This document shows positions 30,840-35,539 of a stretch of 35,539 bases of DNA, one piece after another. Made by a program: the position numbers and the translations under genes. Source of the stretch: Zipacnadum sp036504235 (GTDB lineage: Bacteria; Armatimonadota; Zipacnadia; Zipacnadales; Zipacnadaceae); assembly GCA_036504235.1 (NCBI GenBank), contig DASXVN010000065.1, forward strand, positions 1 to 35,539, given 5' to 3'. A model generated the notes under the pieces. That model saw only the letters and a program-made list of their open reading frames with translations. It was not told where the DNA came from and did no database searches. Positions within the stretch are counted from its first letter, which is position 1; the number at the start of each line of letters is the position of its first letter.

Positions 30840-31613
30840 CTAGCGGGGTCGGCGCGCCAGCACCTCCGCAGCCACGGCGGCATATGCTTCCGCCTGCGTG
30901 GAGCCCGGCGCATAGACGGCGATCGGCTGGCCGGCCGCCGCCGCCTCCTGATAGCGCACGCTAAAAGGAATCACGGTCTCAAACACGGACTTGGCAAACC
31001 CCTCGCGCACCATCTCCACCACCTGGCGGCTATGCACCGTCCGCTGGTCACGCATAGTCAGCAGGATGCCGCACAGGCGCAACCGGGGGTTGACCGTCTG
31101 CATGCGCTCGATATTCTCGGTGATCTGCCGCAGTCCGTGCAGGGCCAGAAAGGAGCACTGCTGCGGAATGATGACCTCGCGCGCGGCGCTCAGCGCCCCA
31201 ATGGACAGCATCTGCAGGCCGGGGGGCGAGTCGATGAGCAGAAAGTCGTAGCGCTCCGCCAGCGCCTGGAGCGGCTCCACAAAGCGCGCCGCGCGCTCCG
31301 CCGCGGGGGTATTCATCAGCAGCATCTCCGCGCCCACCAGATCCCCCGACGCCGGCAGGCCAAATAGCCCCTTCGGCGCGAGCGGCGTAAGCAGCTCCGG
31401 CAGTGGCGCGCCCTCGCCAAACAGCGACTCGTAGACCGAGTCGTGGCCCTCCGCCGGGGTGAGCCCGAGATAAGAGGTGAGATCGGCGCGGGGGTCGAGG
31501 TCCAGAACCACCACGCGCTTACCGGCGGCGGCCAGGGCCGCGGCCAGGTTGACAGCCGTGGTGGTCTTCCCCACTCCGCCCTTTTGATTGATTACTGCGA
31601 TGATGCGTGCCAC
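30840..31613 (-). CDS. parA: ParA-family partition ATPase
   Basis: The start is a GTG at 31613 with SD GGAGG 7 bases upstream. The 257-residue protein has the deviant Walker A motif KGGVGKTT (about 11-18), then VVVLDLDPRADLTSYLG (A' motif region), and Walker B in YDFLLIDSPPGL. Length and motifs are those of Soj/ParA without an N-terminal HTH, so DNA specificity must come from a partner, most likely the RHH protein encoded next. In this family ATP-bound dimers coat the nucleoid and move centromere complexes. No classical ParB gene is in the window. A MinD-like or carboxysome-type role is possible, but less likely with RepA and RHH nearby. Confidence 0.9.
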   Translation of the reverse strand: MARIIAVINQKGGVGKTTTAVNLAAALAAAGKRVVVLDLDPRADLTSYLGLTPAEGHDSVYESLFGEGAPLPELLTPLAPKGLFGLPASGDLVGAEMLLMNTPAAERAARFVEPLQALAERYDFLLIDSPPGLQMLSIGALSAAREVIIPQQCSFLALHGLRQITENIERMQTVNPRLRLCGILLTMRDQRTVHSRQVVEMVREGFAKSVFETVIPFSVRYQEAAAAGQPIAVYAPGSTQAEAYAAVAAEVLARRPR

Positions 31614-31654
31614 AAGTCTTCCTCCGGTACAGCGTCAGGGTGGACGGTGCCCCG

Positions 31655-31683
31655 ATTATACCGCGTCGGCGCCCCAACGGCAA
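31655..31683 (-). promoter_or_regulatory. Predicted sigma70 promoter of parA
   Basis: On the minus strand TTGCCG (31683-31678) and a perfect TATAAT (31660-31655) are separated by 17 bases. The start site would be near 31648, giving a leader of about 35 nt before the GTG start. Promoter and SD together are the best-formed initiation signals in the window. Confidence 0.65.
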
Positions 31684-31885
31684 TAAGGTGCCGCGGAAGA
31701 ACCGCGCAGTCAGCCAAGCGGTGAGGCTGTAGTGCGGGAGAACTGTTTGCAGGCTGCAACGGGCTGGCAGTAGGACAGGCCAACGGGCAAACCGGCAAAT
31801 ATAAGAAACAGGAGTACGGCAAGACCGGGACGCGGGTAGACCGCAGAGCCGGGAAACGGTGCTAAGCAACGGCGCAACCGGCGGA

Positions 31886-31910
31886 CGGTACTGCGGTATA
31901 GCGGTACTGC
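31886..31910. repeat. CGGTACTGC direct repeats, 16-bp period
   Basis: CGGTACTGC occurs at 31886-31894 and 31902-31910, with GCGGTA cores at 31893 and 31901. Related words occur at 32418-32454 and 30794-30799. These could be iterons or partition sites, but the words are short and G+C-rich. Confidence 0.35.
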
Positions 31911-32014
31911 CGCACGAAGTAACGAGGAACCCGGTGGCAAGCGCCATAGTCTTAATACCAGGGGGAGGAGTCAGCTCGTGCGGCGCGGAAGCAGTGTGTG
32001 AGGAGGAATTCACC

Positions 32015-32401
32015 ATGAAGAAGAGCATCGTCTGTCTGGCTTTATTGGCGTTGGCGGCGGGCGCCGCCCTGGCCGCTACCCAGGTACTACTGTTCGCGAA
32101 CGGTAAGCAGATCAAGGCCGATCCCGGCGTCGTGATTCAGAAGAACGTGGCGTACGTGCCGCTACGCGCCGCGGGGGAGGCCCTGGGAGCGAAAATCGAG
32201 TGGAATAACGCGAAGAAGGTCGCCCGCGTCTGCCAGGGCGCCAAGTGCGTCATGGTCAAGAGCAGCGACGGGATCATGCAGCAGGGGCGCTTGCTGCTGC
32301 CCATTCGCAAGCTCGGGGAGTCGTTGGGCGCGACGGTCAACTATACCCACGGAAGCCCGCCGCGGATCGATATCAGCACGGCTCCACGGCCTAGCAGCTA
32401 G
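32015..32401 (+). CDS. Small secreted copper-amine-oxidase N-terminal-domain (stalk) protein
   Basis: The ATG at 32015 has SD AGGAGG 8 bases upstream, and the open frame further upstream is not coding. The 128-residue product has a signal peptide (MKKSIVCLALLALAAGAALA, about 1-20). One copper-amine-oxidase-N-like stalk domain follows: VLLFANGKQIKADPGVVI, VAYVPLRAAGEALGAKIEW and LLLPIRKLGESLGATVNY. This domain is common in secreted proteins of Gram-positive and related bacteria, usually as a wall or surface module beside an enzyme. Here it stands alone, and no catalytic copper or topaquinone site is present. It is followed by a strong terminator. Function is unknown, perhaps envelope binding. 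Confidence 0.85.
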   Translation: MKKSIVCLALLALAAGAALAATQVLLFANGKQIKADPGVVIQKNVAYVPLRAAGEALGAKIEWNNAKKVARVCQGAKCVMVKSSDGIMQQGRLLLPIRKLGESLGATVNYTHGSPPRIDISTAPRPSS

Positions 32402-32470
32402 ACTGCGAGACGGTTGTGCGGTAATGCGGTGTGACCGCGGAATGCGTACTGCCGTCGGCCGCGAGGTAAC

Positions 32471-32508
32471 AAATAGGGGAGAGGCCAATTGGCCTCTCCC
32501 CTCTATTT
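32471..32508. terminator. Bidirectional intrinsic terminator
   Basis: GGGGAGAGGCC (32476-32486) pairs perfectly with GGCCTCTCCCC (32491-32501) around AATT, with flanking A/T bases that also pair apart from a 2-base bulge. It lies between convergent genes (the stalk protein and the PEPCK homologue) and has short T-rich tails on both strands, so it can end both transcripts. Confidence 0.85.
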
Positions 32509-32529
32509 GTGGCTTGAAAACGGGCCTGA

Positions 32530-34311
32530 TCAGAAGTCCATGGAGTAGTAGACGTCGCGCGCGATCCCCGAGCACTGCCGCGCCAGGAAGTACTTGCTCT
32601 GCAGAATCTGCGCCTGCAGGAGCGCTTCCATCTCCTCGTAGCTGCGATAGGTGAAGGGGTTCAGCTCCGCGAGCCGCTGCTTGGTCAGCCCCTCGACTTC
32701 CACCGGGAAGAGCACTTTTTCGCCCCAAATGGGGTGCGGCTCGTACTGCACCGCGCCGCGCAGCGCTTGGATCAGGAACAGCTCGGTCTCCTCGATGGTC
32801 GGGGCCGTGCCGCCCACCGGCTTCTTGCGCCCCTGCTTGTCCTTGAGTACCACGCGCGGGATCTGGTGATCCTCGCCGTCCATGTTTACGGTTACCCACT
32901 CATACTTGGCGCCGACGCGGCCCGTGGTGTTGATCTGGTAGGTCTCGATCGGGTTGTCGCTGTCCTGGCGATCAAGTATGTACTCCAGGAAGCGGTGGAC
33001 GTGCTCGGCGTTGCCCACGCCCATCGTGAAGGGGGAGCAGAACCGGCTGACATACTTGGTCTCGCCGACGCCCTCCTTGCTGTCTGCCGGATGTCCCACC
33101 GTGCGCCCGTCGGCCAGCACTTTGGCGGCAAACAGGGGGTCGGTGATCTTGAGCCAGGCGTAATCGCTCAGGTAGCCCGGGCTGATGAATACGGCCACGT
33201 TGGGCGCCTCGGAGGAGTCCACGCTGCCGTCAAAATAGCCCGTATCCTCGAGCTGCAGGACCGTGCGCGCGTTCTGGTTATAGGACCCGTGGTACTGGAA
33301 GCGCTTGCCCTCGAAGGACACTTCTCCGTCTTCGTCCCATTCCGTGTTCTCGTGCAGGGCCCGCGGGCTCATCGAGGCGCGGTGGATGGCCACCTGCTTC
33401 TCGTCGACGTCCTCGGTCTTGGTCCAGGCGCCCCGCTCGGGGCTGTAGGCGCGATCCTTGAACCACGAGGTAATATCGTCGTTCTTGATCGCCTGCTCGG
33501 TCACGTAGGAGCCCAGGTCTAGGCCGAAGGTCTCCTTGTAGTAGGGCTCGGTGATGGCGCGGTTGAAAATGTACAGCCCGTGGGTGGATTTGCCGCTCCC
33601 CGTCAGGCCCCAAACGCCCATCACTATGCGCTTCTTGGTCTTATCCTTGCGCTCCAGCGTGAACTGGCGCAGCGAGGCGTGCTCCCCGGTGCCGCCCTTC
33701 TGGAAGCAGTGCAGGATCCAGTGCGAGAGAAAGCCCTTCTTGACCTCGCCCTGGTAGGAGCTGCCCACGGCGATGCTGTAGCCGTGGTGCGGGAAGCGCA
33801 GCACCCGTAGCATCTTGTCTTTCCCCGGAACGTTCGGGTTCTCCAGGTAGTGGGGGATGAAGAACAACTGCGCATCCGGCTCCTGGGTGGGATCGCCCGG
33901 GAAGTTCAGTTGCTGCCAGCGGTGGGCGATGTCCGGGAACTGCGGGTCGCAGTACAGCCGGCAACGCATCTCCACCGGAGTCCCCGGGGAGCCCAGATTC
34001 GCGTCCGCTTGGATCATCGGCCGCGTCATCATGTGCTCCAGGACCCGCAGCATGAACAACTGGTGCTCCGGCTTGAGTTCGTGGTCGCTCTCGATGACCT
34101 CGCTATTGGCGGCCCCGCGATTCCAGATGTTGCTGCTCCAGCCCCAACTGCCGTTCTTGTACTGAACGCCATACGGTTTCGAGCGCTCGAGGAGATCAGA
34201 CGGGTTGTTTTGCAGTGCTTCCACTCCCGCCGCTTCCTTCTTCTCCACCATTTCGTGGAAGAGGGACAAGAATCTCTCGATCGTGATTTGCCCCGTGGTG
34301 ATAGGCACCAT
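32530..34311 (-). CDS. Divergent ATP-type phosphoenolpyruvate carboxykinase homologue
   Basis: The 593-residue protein aligns by eye with ATP-dependent PEPCK along its length. SSYQGEVKKGF corresponds to the GTxYAGEMKK segment with the metal-binding Lys. GEHASL keeps the metal-binding His. GVWGLTGSGKSTHG is the kinase-1a P-loop (usual form GLSGTGKTT), and IKNDDITSW parallels the GDDEHGW kinase-2 site. ALHENTEWDEDGEVSF and NARTV match further conserved positions. PEPCK converts oxaloacetate and ATP to PEP, CO2 and ADP, or the reverse in CO2-fixing fermentation. Length is above the usual 530-540, and several signature residues differ, so a changed activity is possible. SD AAAGGAGG lies close before the ATG. 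A bidirectional terminator follows. Confidence 0.75.
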   Translation of the reverse strand: MVPITTGQITIERFLSLFHEMVEKKEAAGVEALQNNPSDLLERSKPYGVQYKNGSWGWSSNIWNRGAANSEVIESDHELKPEHQLFMLRVLEHMMTRPMIQADANLGSPGTPVEMRCRLYCDPQFPDIAHRWQQLNFPGDPTQEPDAQLFFIPHYLENPNVPGKDKMLRVLRFPHHGYSIAVGSSYQGEVKKGFLSHWILHCFQKGGTGEHASLRQFTLERKDKTKKRIVMGVWGLTGSGKSTHGLYIFNRAITEPYYKETFGLDLGSYVTEQAIKNDDITSWFKDRAYSPERGAWTKTEDVDEKQVAIHRASMSPRALHENTEWDEDGEVSFEGKRFQYHGSYNQNARTVLQLEDTGYFDGSVDSSEAPNVAVFISPGYLSDYAWLKITDPLFAAKVLADGRTVGHPADSKEGVGETKYVSRFCSPFTMGVGNAEHVHRFLEYILDRQDSDNPIETYQINTTGRVGAKYEWVTVNMDGEDHQIPRVVLKDKQGRKKPVGGTAPTIEETELFLIQALRGAVQYEPHPIWGEKVLFPVEVEGLTKQRLAELNPFTYRSYEEMEALLQAQILQSKYFLARQCSGIARDVYYSMDF

Positions 34312-34410
34312 GATTCCTCCTTTAGCGCGTCCTCGGGGGCCGGTCTAGACGCCTCGCGGGGACCTGCGCGCCGGAACGAGATGTATTCCCGCCGGCTTAG
34401 GTTGATATAT

Positions 34411-34439
34411 TAAATATGCTAAATCGTCAGATTGCCCAA
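34411..34439 (-). promoter_or_regulatory. Candidate sigma70 promoter of the PEPCK homologue
   Basis: On the minus strand TTGGGC (34439-34434) and TATTTA (34416-34411) are 17 bases apart, in one of the most AT-rich stretches of the window. The leader would be about 90 nt. An alternative pair, TTGTAA with TAACAT, also with 17-base spacing, lies just upstream. Confidence 0.45.
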
Positions 34440-34593
34440 ATGTTACCTGATTTGCAGGCACTTTACAACCCCCCGGCGGGTTTTGACCGTTCTCCAGAGG
34501 GGAAACCTAACCATAGTGTTTCTGTGTCGCGCCGCGCTTGACCTGTCGGGCTGGGGGGGGGAATGTGAAGGCAGAGTTGCGGGCGGAGTCTTG

Positions 34594-34609
34594 TGGCATG
34601 CTGCTTGCA
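34594..34609 (+). promoter_or_regulatory. Candidate sigma54 (-24/-12) promoter
   Basis: TGGCATGCTGCTTGCA matches the consensus TGGCACR-N4-TTGCW at all specified positions but one, with the essential GG (34595-34596) and GC (34607-34608) separated by 10 bases. Transcription would start near 34620 and run toward the LuxR-type gene with a leader of about 190 nt. No sigma54 activator gene is in the window. Confidence 0.5.
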
Positions 34610-34731
34610 TCCGAGGGGAGCAGGAGCGTACCCTTCAGATTACGCCCACGGGTCCGGGGACAGGACGCTGTTCGCCGGCGGAAGCGGCAGAAATAGTGCA
34701 AATAATAAAGAGATATTTGGTTACGTTAGCC

Positions 34732-34760
34732 TTGTTATATGAGACCACGGTGTGTACAAT
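34732..34760 (+). promoter_or_regulatory. Candidate sigma70 promoter of the LuxR-type regulator
   Basis: TTGTTA (34732-34737) and TACAAT (34755-34760) are separated by 17 bases, matching consensus at 4/6 and 5/6. The start site would be near 34767, about 45 nt before the TTG start codon. Confidence 0.55.
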
Positions 34761-34811
34761 ACGTGTGCATCCCCCTCGGTTCACTTGTTTGGCACTACGG
34801 AGGAGAGAGTT

Positions 34812-35441
34812 TTGACACCCCCGACCGCGCAACGCTGGCTTAAGGTTCTGATTCTGTCGGACGTACCCCTGGTTACCTGGGGAATCCAGTCCAGTCTTTT
34901 CGGGCTCCCGGGCCTCATCGCCACCATTCGCCGTCCTGACCCCGATCAACTGAGCGAGGCGCTCGCGGCGGACCAGCCCCATCTCATCGTGGCCGCGCCG
35001 GCGACTGCCGGCGAGTTGTGCGCCAGCCTTACGAACCTCCGCACTACCGTCCCCGGCCCCGGCCTGGTGTGCTTGTGTCCGGAGGGTTGCGGCCGCGAGT
35101 GCCGCGGTCGGGCGCTGTCCTTGCCCCTGGGCCAGACCGCGCCGGCGGCCCTGCGCCGCCGTTTGCGGCAGGTCCTGGAGTCGGTGCGCGAGGTTCAGGT
35201 GGGGGAGAGGCAGCCGGGCGGCCCTCACGGCGAGGAGAAGGTCTCGGGACGCGAGCGCGAGATAGGTCTGCTCGTGGCCGAGGGGCTCAGCAGCCACGAG
35301 ATAGCGGCGCGCCTCTTCATCAGCCCCCGTACCGTGGAGAAACACCGGGCCAACCTGATGACCAAACTAGACGTAACCAACGCCGCGGCCCTCACCCGCG
35401 AGCTGCTCTACCTCTACCTGACCGAGGGCGCCCTCGCCTAG
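34812..35441 (+). CDS. LuxR-family transcriptional regulator with degenerate receiver
   Basis: A TTG start at 34812 is chosen because GGAGGAG (34799-34805) lies 6 bases upstream. The ATG at 34752 has no SD and falls inside the predicted promoter. The 209-residue protein has an N-terminal receiver-like fold (about 10-110, beginning WLKVLILSDVPLVTWGIQSS) and a C-terminal LuxR HTH (about 145-200: VSGREREIGLLVAEGLSSHE, then IAARLFISPRTVEKHRANLM). The receiver has only one acidic residue at the first site, and the phosphoacceptor position appears as Ala in PHLIVAAPAT, so normal phosphorylation is unlikely. It may be controlled by ligand, partner protein or amount alone. It is divergent from the PEPCK homologue and may regulate it. 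Confidence 0.85.
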   Translation: MTPPTAQRWLKVLILSDVPLVTWGIQSSLFGLPGLIATIRRPDPDQLSEALAADQPHLIVAAPATAGELCASLTNLRTTVPGPGLVCLCPEGCGRECRGRALSLPLGQTAPAALRRRLRQVLESVREVQVGERQPGGPHGEEKVSGREREIGLLVAEGLSSHEIAARLFISPRTVEKHRANLMTKLDVTNAAALTRELLYLYLTEGALA

Positions 35442-35483
35442 CCGCGGTTTCGGAACCTCCCGCGCCCTTTGCCATTGCCGTTC

Positions 35484-35539
35484 CCCCTCTCCTGCGGGCG
35501 CTCGTCAGCGAGCGCCACGGAGAGGGGCCGGGGGTGAGG
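35484..35539. repeat. Palindromic dispersed-repeat-like element at the window end
   Basis: Outer arms CCCCTCTCC (35484-35492) and GGAGAGGGG (35519-35527) and inner arms GGCGCTCG (35497-35504) and CGAGCGCC (35509-35516) form a long hairpin with loop TCAG, followed by a G-rich tail. It lies 42 bases after the LuxR-type stop and could also act as a terminator. The outer sequence resembles dispersed elements found in many genomes (from memory). It may continue beyond the window. Confidence 0.65.

Larger units (their letters stand above)
31614..32014. other. Divergent intergenic region with promoter and short repeats
   Basis: This 401-bp gap between parA and the copper-amine-oxidase-N gene has the parA promoter at its left. 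It is followed by about 250 bases of low-complexity sequence rich in ACGG, CCGG and GCAA words, then the direct repeats at 31886-31910. No coding frame is convincing. It could hold the centromere recognised by the RHH protein. Confidence 0.55.
34312..34811. other. Divergent intergenic region between the PEPCK homologue and a LuxR-type gene
   Basis: This 500-bp region holds an AT-rich minus-strand promoter near 34411-34439, a G-rich middle part without recognisable features, a sigma54-like site at 34594-34609 and an AT-rich sigma70-like promoter at 34732-34760 on the plus strand. Small open frames here lack SD sites and coding bias. The stretch between the two plus-strand promoters (about 34620-34750) could encode a leader or small RNA, but no structure proves it. 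Confidence 0.6.

Noticed and set aside
31859..32014. Upstream extension of the stalk-protein gene
   Set aside because: No SD and no conserved sequence. A signal peptide and a well-spaced AGGAGG mark ATG 32015.
34432..34815. Plus-strand open frame (127 codons) in the PEPCK-LuxR gap
   Set aside because: It lacks an SD, has a Cys/Arg-rich composition without domain features, and overlaps both predicted plus-strand promoters and the LuxR start.

Overview
The window is GC-rich bacterial DNA with tightly packed genes, mostly on the minus strand. No rRNA, tRNA or CRISPR array is visible. The [FeFe]-hydrogenase set points to an anaerobic or fermentative lifestyle. Hydrogenase, secreted glycosidases, a GH36 alpha-galactosidase, a PEPCK homologue, a copper-amine-oxidase-N stalk protein and several dispersed palindromes would fit a saccharolytic member of a poorly cultured phylum such as Armatimonadota or a relative. 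That assignment is a low-confidence inference, because no phylogenetic marker is present.

Region 1 (about 1-8,830, minus strand) is a hydrogenase operon. It reads hydA (H-cluster subunit), hydC (NuoE-like), a Cache/HAMP histidine kinase, a stand-alone receiver, hydB (NuoF-like) and a receiver-PAS-histidine kinase hybrid. Overlaps and short gaps suggest co-transcription. The three enzyme genes match NAD-linked, probably electron-bifurcating trimeric HydABC. The embedded signalling proteins have no DNA-binding output domain. A sigma70-like promoter with a 10-bp perfect inverted repeat across its -10 lies upstream of hydA.

Region 2 (8,833-24,827, minus strand) is an exopolysaccharide operon. 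In transcription order it encodes a Wzz/GNVR chain-length protein, an AlkP-superfamily phosphodiesterase, an O-antigen ligase/polymerase-like membrane protein, a secreted glycosidase-like protein, two GT4 glycosyltransferases, a bifunctional fucokinase/GDP-fucose pyrophosphorylase and a seven-SLBB export protein. The fucokinase suggests the polymer contains fucose taken from a salvage pathway. The intergenic region at its head (24,828-25,310), shared with a divergent PfkB sugar kinase, carries five GTC-N4-GTC units spaced 32, 22, 22 and 32 bp, the most striking non-coding signal in the window.

Region 3 (25,311-31,613) holds a PfkB kinase, a plasmid-type RepA initiator, a solitary Phd/YefM antitoxin, the GH36 alpha-galactosidase, a ribbon-helix-helix protein and ParA. 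Rep, RHH and ParA together look like a replication/partition module, so this stretch may be part of, or derived from, a plasmid or chromid.

Region 4 (31,614-35,539) has a small secreted copper-amine-oxidase-N protein, a strong bidirectional terminator, a divergent ATP-type PEPCK homologue and a LuxR-type regulator with a degenerate receiver. The regulator is preceded by a sigma54-like and a sigma70-like promoter. Palindromic dispersed repeats sit at both window edges and in two hydrogenase-operon gaps.
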